Positions 6,453-16,700 of a stretch of DNA of 24,896 bases are shown one piece after another. The stretch's first letter is position 1, and each line of letters opens with the position of its first letter. Under the pieces are notes generated by a model. That model was not told the DNA's origin, did no database searches, and saw nothing but the letters and a program-made list of their open reading frames with translations. This DNA comes from a virus: positions 1-24,896 of IMG/VR virus record IMGVR_UViG_3300021956_000075, one strand, 5' to 3'. The position numbers were made by a program, and so were the translations under genes.

Positions 6453-8334
6453 AGTCTTTTGTATTTTTCAATATCTCAGCAACTTTATATAAGAACATTT
6501 CTTCTTTGGTGAAAGATTTAACTTCTTCAAAGAATCCACTCACCGAAAATCCGTTTAACATACCTTCTTTTACTTTAGCCCATATATCAGGATTGTTTAC
6601 CTTCATCGATACAAACCAAGTTCCTACAGGTAATTCACCATAACCATATTTTACAGATTTATCGTTCTCATCTTCCTTAATCCAAGACTCAATAACATAT
6701 ACGTCTTTGACAGCTTTACCATCATGCATCTGATCGTTGTTATCTATAAACTTGTTTTTCATATACTTTTCAGCAATCATACGAATTGTTTCAGAACTGA
6801 AAAATACATAATAAGGATTTCCTAAAGCATCCCTTCTGAAGATGTTTAAATCTGGTATCATGGCAGGTCCCAATATGATTCTTTTTTCTTCTGAGTCAAT
6901 TGCGAACTTTTGTGTTGACATCTTTTCAGCTTGATTAATTTTGGATTCAGCCCAACTTAAAGCAGACTTTCCTCCCCAACTATCATACATCAATTTACCA
7001 CATCCGTCACCATATCCTTTTGAACTTTCTAAATCAACTTCATGACGAGATAGATAACTGTACATACGTTTTACCGTATCCAAAGATATTGATTCACCGT
7101 TAGCCAATTGATTAGCCCTAACCTTTCCAACCTCAGTTCCACAAGAACCCCATCCGTTTTCTTCTACATATTTCAATACCGCCTTTGCGTTGTTCTTAAC
7201 TGAATCAGGATAATCTGAGTAACTATCAGCAAATTGTTGAGGATATAAGTAACTGAATAGAACAGAATCTTCTAAACTTTTTTCGAATCCTTTCTTTTTC
7301 TTCTTAATACCTGGATCAACATATCCCCCAATAGAACCAACGTTATAGTCAAATTTGATACCTTGAATTGTCTGAGACGATTTTTTAATTTCGTCAATAA
7401 CATCTGGATTGTTATCATAATGTTTTTGTATGCCCAATTCTTTTAAGATTGGGAATTTTGATTTACCACCAGTAAAGTGAACTCTATCATGTGGTATTTT
7501 TAATGAGTCAGCGACTCTATAAACAGGACCTGCGTCCATTCTATTTCTTGCGGTTACGATATAAACCGTATCACCCTCGTCAATAAACTTTTTAGCCAAT
7601 TTCTGACCTTCTTCTGTTGAAAGTGTACCATCATAGTCAAAAGATACTTTATGTCCAAAATAGTCTTGTTTTGAAAATGAAGGCCATTCAGGAACTCTTG
7701 TATCTGGTTGAGGATAACCTAAAACATCTAAACTTTCTGCACCATCAACTCTTCCTTTTCTAACTGAAGCTTTGTTTGTAATCTTTACATCAACCCCATC
7801 TATTTTACGATGGTAAGTTATTTGTTGCCAAATATGACGACAGTTATAAGAACCTCGCCATACCAAAGCAGAAGAACCTAAATCGTTTGTAATAGCTTCC
7901 AAATCTTCCACTCTATAAACATAGTTCTTAAGAATCAAATCCTTACAGAATTCTCTTGTTGTTTCTTTAATTGGGGCACCTGGTGCTTCAGGATTTAAGA
8001 TATACTTATAACGAATCAAATATTCTGCAGTATCTTCTATTGAACTATCATTAGGTGATGACGAAACAAAGTTCTTTTTACCGTTAACTTCAGTTGAAAA
8101 TACTTCCCAACCATCAGAAATTAAATCATCTTCGGATTGTCCTTTCTGTGTGATTAACTCGGAATATTTTAAATCTTCACCATCAGGGATTGTAAAATCA
8201 TGTTCTTTATCTTTGTTAAAAGCAACCCAATTGATTTCAATTGCGGGGTCATCCACAAGGGATATACTATCAATACCTGATATATCATCATCCTCCTGTA
8301 TTTTAAGTTCAAAAACTTTATCTTTCTTTACCAT
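6451..8334 (-). CDS. Mosaic prohead protease: XkdF-like, with MuF-like, HAD-like and other inserted parts
   Basis: A 627-residue protein. The two ends match the XkdF-type head maturation protease: SGIDSISLVDDPAI (19-32), then after a long gap KRIILGPAMIPDLNIFRRD (484-502), YYVFFSSETIRMIAE, a candidate catalytic His (MHDG, H537) and Ser (ESW, S550), GTWFVSMKV (571-579) and GFSVSGFF (595-602). The roughly 430-residue insert holds a minor-head-protein-like part (TREFC 126-130 to NCRH 164-167, as in Mu gpF/SPP1 gp7 tails), an HAD-like phosphatase segment (FDYDGT 232-237, TAR 261-263), and a Cys- and Trp-containing domain (about 380-466, GWGSCGTEVGKVRANQLANG and SWGGKSALSWA) seen in other phage head proteins. 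It should process scaffold or capsid in the prohead. It starts 16 bases after the 42-residue gene. Confidence 0.75.
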   Translation of the reverse strand: MVKKDKVFELKIQEDDDISGIDSISLVDDPAIEINWVAFNKDKEHDFTIPDGEDLKYSELITQKGQSEDDLISDGWEVFSTEVNGKKNFVSSSPNDSSIEDTAEYLIRYKYILNPEAPGAPIKETTREFCKDLILKNYVYRVEDLEAITNDLGSSALVWRGSYNCRHIWQQITYHRKIDGVDVKITNKASVRKGRVDGAESLDVLGYPQPDTRVPEWPSFSKQDYFGHKVSFDYDGTLSTEEGQKLAKKFIDEGDTVYIVTARNRMDAGPVYRVADSLKIPHDRVHFTGGKSKFPILKELGIQKHYDNNPDVIDEIKKSSQTIQGIKFDYNVGSIGGYVDPGIKKKKKGFEKSLEDSVLFSYLYPQQFADSYSDYPDSVKNNAKAVLKYVEENGWGSCGTEVGKVRANQLANGESISLDTVKRMYSYLSRHEVDLESSKGYGDGCGKLMYDSWGGKSALSWAESKINQAEKMSTQKFAIDSEEKRIILGPAMIPDLNIFRRDALGNPYYVFFSSETIRMIAEKYMKNKFIDNNDQMHDGKAVKDVYVIESWIKEDENDKSVKYGYGELPVGTWFVSMKVNNPDIWAKVKEGMLNGFSVSGFFEEVKSFTKEEMFLYKVAEILKNTKD

Positions 8335-8350
8335 AACTATAAATATATTT

Positions 8351-8479
8351 TTAACGACCTTGACCTAGATACTTTTTAGGTTTCTGAGATTTTGGACCGT
8401 AACTCTTCTTATATTTTCCTCTTTTTCTTTTACCAAAGGTTATTTTTACTGAACCTGTGGATGATTTACTTTTTGCCAT
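8351..8479 (-). CDS. 42-residue basic protein
   Basis: ATG at 8479-8477, TAA at 8353-8351. The start shares its A with the stop of the tape measure gene (TAATG), so translation is probably coupled. The product is extremely basic, with about 15 Lys/Arg in 42: it begins MAKSKSSTGSVKITFGKRKR and ends KPKKYLGQGR. Small Lys/Arg-rich proteins with this kind of FGKRKRGKYKKSYGPK core and GQGR tail occur among structural genes of other uncultured phages as far as I recall. It may bind DNA in the head or the interior of a head protein. No function is established. Confidence 0.75.
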   Translation of the reverse strand: MAKSKSSTGSVKITFGKRKRGKYKKSYGPKSQKPKKYLGQGR

Positions 8480-11415
8480 TATAGTGTACTTAAATCTTTT
8501 AGACGGGATTGTTTTTCCATCTCAGTTTTCATATCGTTAGATACTACATAACTTTTCATTATTATTGGTTTGCTTTCCTCAGCAACATTTTGTGATTTTG
8601 GATTGTCATAGTAAGGTTTTCCGATACCATTAACGAATGATTTTCCACCACCCATTTGGTTCATCATACTTAACATCGGGGCGAAAGCCGTAACTGCACC
8701 TCTTGTCATTATCGCCTCACCACCTTCTGCGGTAATTGGAACACCACCTTGGGCATGTCTTGGACCTTCAATATAACCACCATCACCATAGTTTCTACCT
8801 AATGTATTACCACTACTTCCTGAACCACTTCCTGATCCTCCACCACCGTTAAATTCTGTTGAATCAATCTTCTTAATTTGAACTGCGGTCATAATACCTA
8901 ACGCTGCCGCGTTTGCAATCTTAACAATCCAGTCAAATGGTGATGGTAAAGTTGATGGTTGAGTTAATATGTTAATAATACCTGAGGCTGCCGATAATAA
9001 AGCTGCCGCCTTTTGATACTTTTTACTTTGTTCAAACGCCGCCTTTCTTTCCTCCATCGTCTTCTTGGAATTTTCACTTTCCAATTGATAGACTGCGGCC
9101 AAGGCGTTTGCTACGTTTGCAAAACTATCCGCCATCGCGGTTGCAACACTTGCATACGCTTGAATTTCTTGGTTGGTAATTTCTTTTAATTTTGCGGCAT
9201 GTTCTAATTCAATTAACTCAAGTTCTTGGGCGTTATCACCTGCGGCTTTCTTTCTTGCTTCATACGCCATATCCTCAGCCAATCTGAGGTCTTTAAACAT
9301 TTCACCATAATGTTTCTTTTCGGTGTCAGCCCTTCTTGTAAAGTAATCAGAAGCATATTGTAATTGACTTGCGTTAATCATCGCCATTTTCTTATCATGA
9401 TCCTTTTTAAGGTTTTCCAACATTTCAAAATTTAGTTGATATTCCTTTTGTTGTGTTGCATAATTTGCGTTTTCTAAATCTCTTTGTTTGTTGAAAAAGG
9501 CTTGAGTATTTTCATATTCACCATCCAATCCTTTTTGGATTAAACTTTCTTTAGATTGTAATCTTTCTACTTCTAAATCAAGACTTGCTTTATATTGTTT
9601 TGTTCTAGCGTTTGCAATTGCGTTTGCGTTTCCATCCGCCAATTTCATTTCTTTTTCAAATTCAGAATTGATTTTATCTTTTCTTGCTTGAAAATATTCT
9701 TCACTGGCCTTTCCTGCCTCTGTGGCCAATCTATCATTCTTATCAATTTCTTGTTGAATTATCCAAGCGGCATATTGAAGTTCTTGTTTTCTTTCGTTTT
9801 CATATGCTAAGGCCAATTCAGCTGCTTGTTTTTCTTTCGCCTTTCTATAAACCTCAGAGTTTTCACCTTGTTGACGTTTAATTTCATCAAGTTCAACTCT
9901 ATGTTGTTCTTTTAATCTTGCAATTGCAATAGTTGCGTTTTGTAGATTTTTTGCTTCTTCATCTTTAAGACCTTCTGCAATTGCGGTCATTTTATCAAGT
10001 TGGAACTGATTAATTAATTTAATATCTTCTCTGTTCCATTCTTTTTCTTGTTTACTTAATTCAGCTTTTGTTAATAAATTTTGACTTATTGCTTTTTTGT
10101 TTGCATAATCTCTTCTTTTCTTTTCTTCATCTATAGATGCCTCAAGCGCTTCAATTGTATCTTTATTACCAACTGCATTAATCTTTTTTAATTCTTTTAT
10201 AAGTACCATTTTAGTGACAATTCTACCGTTATAAAATTTCATTTCACTTGCGGCTTGTCTAATTCTATCTTGATCAGTTTCATGCGCATTGGCCCTTGCA
10301 GCTTCCCTTTCATTTTTATATCCTGCAATTGTTGCAACTTGTTTTTGATTTTCTAATTCATTATCAATATCTCTGAATTCTTTTCCTTGGGCGTTTTTTA
10401 AATCTCTTAAAGCTGCCCTTTGAGTTAATTGTAAATTAAATAATTCTTTTTGTTTTTGTTCAGTTGTTTTAGAATCATCATCAAGTAATTCTTTTTTCTT
10501 TTTGTTATAATCTAATTGAAGATTTATTAATTCTGTGTAATTTTTGGATAAAAATGAACCATATCCACTTAATAATGATTCTTGTTTTTTAATCTGTCTT
10601 TCTAAATCTAATGACATTTGGGCCATACCTTTACTGGTTGTACCAAAAGCTTGGGCTAAACTTCCTAATACTACCGCAACAACTTCAATTGCTTTAACAA
10701 AAACACCTAATATGAAATCAGTAAGGGGTTTTAAAGCATCAAATAAAGCACTAACCGCATCACCAATACTTGCAAACGCATCTTGAAGTGGTTTAAATGA
10801 TTTTGCTGCCCTCATAACTGCCGCCACAACAACACCTAATATTAATACTAAAGCACCAATACCTGACGCTACAATTGCGTTTTGTAAAGCAGGAAACATT
10901 TCTGTCAAACTACCTATCGCAGATTTTGCACTACCAGTTATACTTTCTAAAGATTGCATAGATTGTCCAATTTTACCAATTGGACCAGGAATATTACTCA
11001 AAGCATCATCAAGTTTTTGAGTACTTCTTTGCATCTCTTCTTGTTTTTCTCTTAAAGAAATAATTTGCGCCTCATTATCTTTATATGCTTGACTTGCTTT
11101 CTGACCAGATTCTGCTAAGGCCACATTCGCCTTTTCTAATTCTCTGATTTGGGTTCTGTAAGATTTTACTTTACCCTCACCATCTTCTATATCATCATTA
11201 AACCCTTGAACAGATTTTCTTGCATCTTTCCAAGCTTTATCCGCAGTCTTAATTTCATTGGATAAAACCTTATATCTTGGGTCATTTAAAGGTAAGGCTT
11301 GTAAATCAGTCTTAGCTTGTTTAATAACCTTATCAAAGTCCTTAAACGAAATCTTAGCTAAATCTAATTGTTTACCATTAACCTTTATATCAAAATTTAT
11401 ATCTTTTGTTGCCAT
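8479..11415 (-). CDS. Tail tape measure protein
   Basis: A 978-residue protein dominated by long charged helices (about 1-165 and 270-790, with repeated Lys/Glu/Ala heptads). Hydrophobic segments occur near 181-201 (GIGALVLILGVVVAAVM), 231-255 and 801-845, as is usual for tape measures, which fill the tail lumen and insert in the host membrane on injection. The C-terminus carries a Gly/Ser linker and then GGYIEGPRHAQGGVPITAEGGEAIMTRGAV (about 878-910), a tail motif common in Bacteroidota phage tape measures. If the usual relation of about 1.5 angstrom per residue holds, the tail would be roughly 150 nm long. It is translationally coupled to the basic 42-residue gene. Confidence 0.9.
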   Translation of the reverse strand: MATKDINFDIKVNGKQLDLAKISFKDFDKVIKQAKTDLQALPLNDPRYKVLSNEIKTADKAWKDARKSVQGFNDDIEDGEGKVKSYRTQIRELEKANVALAESGQKASQAYKDNEAQIISLREKQEEMQRSTQKLDDALSNIPGPIGKIGQSMQSLESITGSAKSAIGSLTEMFPALQNAIVASGIGALVLILGVVVAAVMRAAKSFKPLQDAFASIGDAVSALFDALKPLTDFILGVFVKAIEVVAVVLGSLAQAFGTTSKGMAQMSLDLERQIKKQESLLSGYGSFLSKNYTELINLQLDYNKKKKELLDDDSKTTEQKQKELFNLQLTQRAALRDLKNAQGKEFRDIDNELENQKQVATIAGYKNEREAARANAHETDQDRIRQAASEMKFYNGRIVTKMVLIKELKKINAVGNKDTIEALEASIDEEKKRRDYANKKAISQNLLTKAELSKQEKEWNREDIKLINQFQLDKMTAIAEGLKDEEAKNLQNATIAIARLKEQHRVELDEIKRQQGENSEVYRKAKEKQAAELALAYENERKQELQYAAWIIQQEIDKNDRLATEAGKASEEYFQARKDKINSEFEKEMKLADGNANAIANARTKQYKASLDLEVERLQSKESLIQKGLDGEYENTQAFFNKQRDLENANYATQQKEYQLNFEMLENLKKDHDKKMAMINASQLQYASDYFTRRADTEKKHYGEMFKDLRLAEDMAYEARKKAAGDNAQELELIELEHAAKLKEITNQEIQAYASVATAMADSFANVANALAAVYQLESENSKKTMEERKAAFEQSKKYQKAAALLSAASGIINILTQPSTLPSPFDWIVKIANAAALGIMTAVQIKKIDSTEFNGGGGSGSGSGSSGNTLGRNYGDGGYIEGPRHAQGGVPITAEGGEAIMTRGAVTAFAPMLSMMNQMGGGKSFVNGIGKPYYDNPKSQNVAEESKPIIMKSYVVSNDMKTEMEKQSRLKDLSTL

Positions 11416-11429
11416 ATTCTAATTGTATT

Positions 11430-12437
11430 TTAAGGACATCCGTAGAAACCTGTTGCGGTTACTGTGTATGTTATTGGTTGGTATGATGGTGTAAATCCTG
11501 TAATTGTATAATAATATCCATAACTTCCCATTACTCTATCACCACTGTTAAATGTTCCATCAGGTAATAACTGAGAATATTTGGTTTCATATGTTTGACA
11601 ATCAAGCATAATGTAATATCCGTTTGAACCTGGTGTTGATGATACGGTTGGTGTTGGGGTTGGACTTATTCCACCACAAGTTGTTCCACAGTTTGTTATC
11701 GTAAAGGCTGCCACATCCGCGAATGGGAAACCTGGTAATATTGTACTACAAATAACACAACCACCTCCATTAATTACATGTGAACCAGTTGAACTTATAA
11801 ACTCATAAGTTGATGTTCCACCAGTTAATGATGTATATTTGATATAACCAGGATCTGTTACGTTAATTGTTGCCCCACTTGTATAAGAACCAACAGATGT
11901 CGGTGTAGGAGTTGGGGTTGGTGATGATGGTGTTGAACTCGGAGTCGGTGTTGGACTTGGAGTTGGTATTGGTCCCGTTAATGAAACTGTCGCACATATT
12001 GGATAAACACTTCTGTGTCCAATAAATCTGAATTCAAAATTAAAGTTACCATTACTGAAACTTGTCAATCCAACATCTGATGGACTAACTGTTATTGATG
12101 TACTACCACTATAAGTTGTACTACCTGTTGCAATTGAATAATACTCAATCAACGCAAATGGTTTATAGAACCTTTGTGATGGGTCCATCATGTGAACAGA
12201 TAGTATATTAATATTATTTGTATCGTTAATAAATGGTTCTGCGTTATTTAAAGCCCAAGTATAATCAAATGATATGGTTATAGTTGTTCCTGTAAACACA
12301 CCTGTTAAATTACTAATTGTACCAGTAACCCCATTATTATTAATGTCATGTATAATTTCCGTATCATATTCCGCTAATGTATAGTTCGGATATACGAAAT
12401 TTTTACTATCTATCTGTTTTATATATTTTCTACTCAT
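11430..12437 (-). CDS. Tail-tip protein with Pro-Thr linkers and Cys-rich modules
   Basis: A 335-residue beta-rich protein. An N-terminal domain (1-153) is followed by a Pro/Thr/Ser linker (154-181), a Cys-containing module (about 182-255, with GGGCVICSTILPGF and ITNCGTTCGG), a second short linker (256-271), and a terminal module (GYYIMLDCQTYETKY to the end) that ends in GCP. Linked small modules on extended stalks suggest an exposed adhesin or receptor-binding appendage at the tail tip. No signal peptide. It lies between another Pro-Thr protein and the tape measure. I do not recognise the individual domains. Confidence 0.6.
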   Translation of the reverse strand: MSRKYIKQIDSKNFVYPNYTLAEYDTEIIHDINNNGVTGTISNLTGVFTGTTITISFDYTWALNNAEPFINDTNNINILSVHMMDPSQRFYKPFALIEYYSIATGSTTYSGSTSITVSPSDVGLTSFSNGNFNFEFRFIGHRSVYPICATVSLTGPIPTPSPTPTPSSTPSSPTPTPTPTSVGSYTSGATINVTDPGYIKYTSLTGGTSTYEFISSTGSHVINGGGCVICSTILPGFPFADVAAFTITNCGTTCGGISPTPTPTVSSTPGSNGYYIMLDCQTYETKYSQLLPDGTFNSGDRVMGSYGYYYTITGFTPSYQPITYTVTATGFYGCP

Positions 12438-12453
12438 AATCTTAAATATTTAA

Positions 12454-13722
12454 TTAACATGTACCACTACTTATTACACCCGCACTAAATACGCGCCCCA
12501 TTTGATAAACATTTCCTGAATTTGTAGCGATATATAATTTTACAGTATTTGAAGGTGAATATAAATAACTACCTCCAGAATTATTTGGATAAAACATACT
12601 AAAATTATTTATTCCAATTGTACTAACATTTGAATATAATGTTCTATTATTTGTTCTATCTGAACAAGCGTTTGTTGCAGTAGTCCCCGTTCCACAACCA
12701 GTAAATGTATAATAAGTTGATGGATATATTATAGTATCGCTTATATATATGTCAACAATATCATTTAAATTATAATTAAATTTAGGAATTAATGTAGGTC
12801 CATATGACGCACTTCCACATATAATTTGTTTACCTAAATCGGTATCATTATATGTATTTATAAAATTACCATTAACATATATTGTATAAGTAAAACCTGT
12901 ATGATAACAAGGTCCACATCCACAATTTATATCTGTATCACCAACTGCAATATTTAAATTTGTAATATTACTTGGGACAGTTACATAAGAAGTTACAGTT
13001 TTAGTTTGACTTGTATTACCTGTAAATGGAATAGATAATGGTGTAAAAATATTAACTGTTGAACCTGTATTATTTGTTTTATAATATAATTGAGGTGAAT
13101 ATTGTCTTTCATCGGTTGACGGCGCACCTGTTGAAGAAATATGTACATTAAATGTTGTAGGTTGTGATGATGAAGTTGGTGTTGGAGTCATAGTTGGAGT
13201 AGTTGTATTTGTTGGTGTTAACGTATTAGTTGGTGTAATTGTAGGAGTTACAGTTGGAGTTTGTGTATTTGTTGGTGTTTGAGTCGGAGTTGGAGTTTGT
13301 GTATTAGTAGGCGTAACTGTTGGAGTAGCTGTATTTGTTGGAGTTACTGTTGGAGTTGGTGAAACTGGTATTGAATCAATATCCGCCCTATATTCATATC
13401 CATAAGATAATGATGTTGTTGAAATTGTAAAACTATATGTTGAAAAATATTGATTTGATATTATTGACGTATCAACAATTCCATTATTTCCACTAACATC
13501 ATCAGTTGTATAATCCCTTCTAACTAAACTTAAAATTCCTGAAGCTGAATGTAATGTATTAAAAACTAATGTAATATAATCCCCAGTATTAACAGGAACT
13601 GAATATAATTTATTCGTACTATTGTATATTTTTTTCTGTAAAATTCCATTAACAAAAATATCCATATAGTCACCACCGAACCAATCATAATCTAAAAATG
13701 ACACCAATAATGAACCTCTCAT
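12454..13722 (-). CDS. Tail-tip protein with a long Pro-Thr linker
   Basis: A 422-residue protein with an N-terminal beta domain (1-116), a linker of about 70 residues (117-187) made of PT, PTN and TPT repeats, and a larger C-terminal beta domain (188-422). The C-terminal part contains NCGCGPCYHTG and further paired cysteines (TGCGTGT, NACSD), which may form disulphides or bind metal. Its layout matches its neighbours on both sides, so the three probably form one tail-tip adhesion complex. The N-terminal domain would attach to the tail and the C-terminal one would be exposed. The family is unknown to me. Confidence 0.6.
   Translation of the reverse strand: MRGSLLVSFLDYDWFGGDYMDIFVNGILQKKIYNSTNKLYSVPVNTGDYITLVFNTLHSASGILSLVRRDYTTDDVSGNNGIVDTSIISNQYFSTYSFTISTTSLSYGYEYRADIDSIPVSPTPTVTPTNTATPTVTPTNTQTPTPTQTPTNTQTPTVTPTITPTNTLTPTNTTTPTMTPTPTSSSQPTTFNVHISSTGAPSTDERQYSPQLYYKTNNTGSTVNIFTPLSIPFTGNTSQTKTVTSYVTVPSNITNLNIAVGDTDINCGCGPCYHTGFTYTIYVNGNFINTYNDTDLGKQIICGSASYGPTLIPKFNYNLNDIVDIYISDTIIYPSTYYTFTGCGTGTTATNACSDRTNNRTLYSNVSTIGINNFSMFYPNNSGGSYLYSPSNTVKLYIATNSGNVYQMGRVFSAGVISSGTC
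13150..13375 (-). repeat. Pro-Thr codon repeat tract
   Basis: A degenerate tandem array of ACTCCAACT-like units (plus strand: gttggagtt, gttggtgtt) encoding residues 117-187 of the protein at 12454-13722. Units vary at third positions, so the array is old enough to have drifted but is still repetitive enough to recombine with the similar tracts at 11895-11975 and 14590-14800. Confidence 0.85.
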
Positions 13723-13762
13723 ACTATTAAATATATTTTTTTCAGTTTCGTTACCTCAAATT

Positions 13763-16700
13763 TTACAATCCACAAAGTGAACTACAGTTATTTGTTCCCA
13801 ATCCACTACAATCAGTATATAAGTAAGGTCCACCTGTTCCAGTACCTGCCACATTTAATATGTAACCATTAATATTGTCAAAATAGAACTTACCACCAAT
13901 CATAACTACAGGGTTTGCAATTTGGATTGTTTCTACATAACTACATGGTCCTGTTGGACTTTCACATTCATATCTATCCGCTGTATATAATTGATATGAT
14001 ATACCTGATGGAGTTGGTGTTTGAGTTGGTGTAACTGTTGGAGTTGGTGTAATTGAACTACATAATGTTAAATTCGATACATAACCTCCACCACTAATTG
14101 TAGCAGCATAGAAACTACCACTGAAATATATTCTATAATAGTTGTCATTACCCACAAATGTCGTAGTTAATCCAATATTGGTATAAAGTATATCACCATT
14201 AGATAAAGTGTCACCAGGTCCAATATAAACCGTACCATTTGGATAGTTAGTATCCGCACAAGCTAAAGCTGCACTACTAAATGTTGCACCACTATAAATT
14301 CCCACACCTACAGGAGGTAATGATGGAGTTGGTGTTGCGGTTGGAGTTGGAGGAGTACATGATGATTCACCATATAATGAACCACTTACAGATACCCACC
14401 AATTAGTTCCATTTGAATATCTACCATTTGTTGCTGGTGTTGTTAATCCATAATCACTATAAATTGCTGAACCATTTGTTAATGAAGCAAATGGTGTTAA
14501 ACTATAAACTGTTACCCTATCAAATACTCCATAATTGTAACAAGCTTGATAAGGGTCACTCGCATCAAATCCTAAATTTATTGTATAAATTGGAAGTGTT
14601 GTTTGTGTCGGTGTCTGAGTTGGAGTTGGTGTATTTGTTGGCGTAGCACCTGGTGTACCCGTATTAGTAGGAGTCACCGTATTTGTTGGTGTAGGAGTTG
14701 GAGTACCAGTCGGTGTTGCACCTATTGTTTGAGTAGGCGTAGGAGTTGGTGTTCCTGTTGGTGTTTTAGTAGGAGTCGGAGTCGGTGTATTTTGTATACA
14801 CTGACCAAAGTAAATAGATGAACCTGTTGTTATACCCCAAGTTGTTGCTGTTGTATAAAACTCATCACAATTATTAAATAAGTTAGTTCCTTGTCTTTGT
14901 GAATCAGAACTTATCCAAAACGTTGGCATGTTAAATTGGAAAGGACCATACGGTTGTGAATAAATATTATTCCTCAACGTATCGTTTGTCCAATCTGAAC
15001 CAGTTGAATTATAAGTGTCTTCATCTACTTCATACATATTGTATGGACAATAAACAGTTGTACTTCCTTGGATATACTTAAATGTTGAAGTGAATCCTGT
15101 AGTTTGTCCAACTAAAGAACCAACACTATGATCATAATATATTGACCAACCGAAATTAGTATCTAAAATACTTGGGTTAGTGAAATCTGTTTTAAATTTA
15201 AATGTACAGTCATTCAATCCATCACAATAGTCATACATAAAGTATCTTGTTGGATATTGTTTAACCGCACCGTTAAATTGGATTAATTCTACCTTAGTTA
15301 ATTCTCTGTTGGTAAGATTAAATCCTTCAATCTTTGATACCACAAAGTATTGTTCGTTAATCTTAATCAAATCTTCAGGACTAAAGTTCTTTAAGTCTGA
15401 ATAACTTAAATCAAAATTACCAGTCAATACTCTGGTATTTGGATTATATATATTTGTCACTCTATTTTGATAGAATGTTGTATAAGCGTCGTTTTCTGTG
15501 TAGGTGTTAAATGTTTGAACACCAATTATATCTGTAGGTAATTCCGAATTAAATAAAATACACTGACTATCATTATTAATCTTATCTGCGTCAGATAAAC
15601 CCATCGGCATCGTATGTGAAATTACAGGGATACGGTCAAATTGATTATATGTTGAACCTGATGAGTTAGATATAAAAGTCAAATATGTTTTATAAGCTTT
15701 TGAAGCATCATATGTTTCACCCACAATATCTAAGAATGGATTGAAACAACCTAACCACCAAAATAATTTTGGTTTTGTTTTAACTCCTTTATATGTCCAA
15801 GTAACTTTTGTTGAGTTACCTGAAGGTTGTTCTGAACTTGAACCAACATAATTAATACCTAATGGTAAGTTTATATTGGCGTTTGGGGCTGTACCTGCTG
15901 TATCCCACTGACGAATTAACTCAGGACCAAATATGGTTTGAATCTTTTTTTCGTTTGATTTAAAACTTGTTGGACCATAGTAGTTGTTAACACCATATGT
16001 TCTATTAACATTTGTTTTAAATAACTTATTTCCTTCGTCATTATCTTCTGCGTCTGTGAATATGATTTGACTTTCAATAAAATCTAACGCAGGTTGAACT
16101 GTGAATCCTTTATCAAAACTAATTTTATCTGACCAATTATGTACCACACCTGTTCCAATAAAGAAATCATATGGTTCAATACGGATATTGGTTGGGTCAT
16201 TTGGATCAGGGATTAATATTAAATTAAATTTCTTTGCAATTGATGATAATATATCAATCTGTTTTATATTTTGATCAATAACCAAACTAAAATCCACAAA
16301 GTCACCATCAACGAATTGAACACTACTTCCAACTGGTTTTGGTAGGTAACTTAAAGGACCTGGCGATACTGTTACATCTGCAGTACCACCAACAACATCG
16401 TATGTATCAGTTAATGTTTTACCAGATATACCTGATGGAATTACTTCGTCTTGATAATAATAATATTCACCATACGGGTCATATATTTCAAATGAAACAT
16501 TAATATCTGTTGAACAATAACATGGAACACCTGTTCCTAATTTACAAACAACTGCATAAGCTTTACTTCCATCTTGAACAAATATAATTTCAACACCTTC
16601 TGGTGGTAAAACAGGAATTTCATATATGGTCCATGAAAATTTTGTATTATCTGAACTATAAAATCCATATAGATATAATGTTTTCATCCATGGAGTATTA

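Noticed and set aside
13150-14800. CRISPR-like or regulatory repeat array
   Set aside because: The repeats are codon-periodic, inside intact coding frames, and have no spacers.
14413-14821. Plus-strand open frames rich in Leu, Cys, Arg and Ser over the tail-tip linker region
   Set aside because: Mirror readings of the Pro-Thr repeat DNA and adjacent module of the 1252-residue gene.
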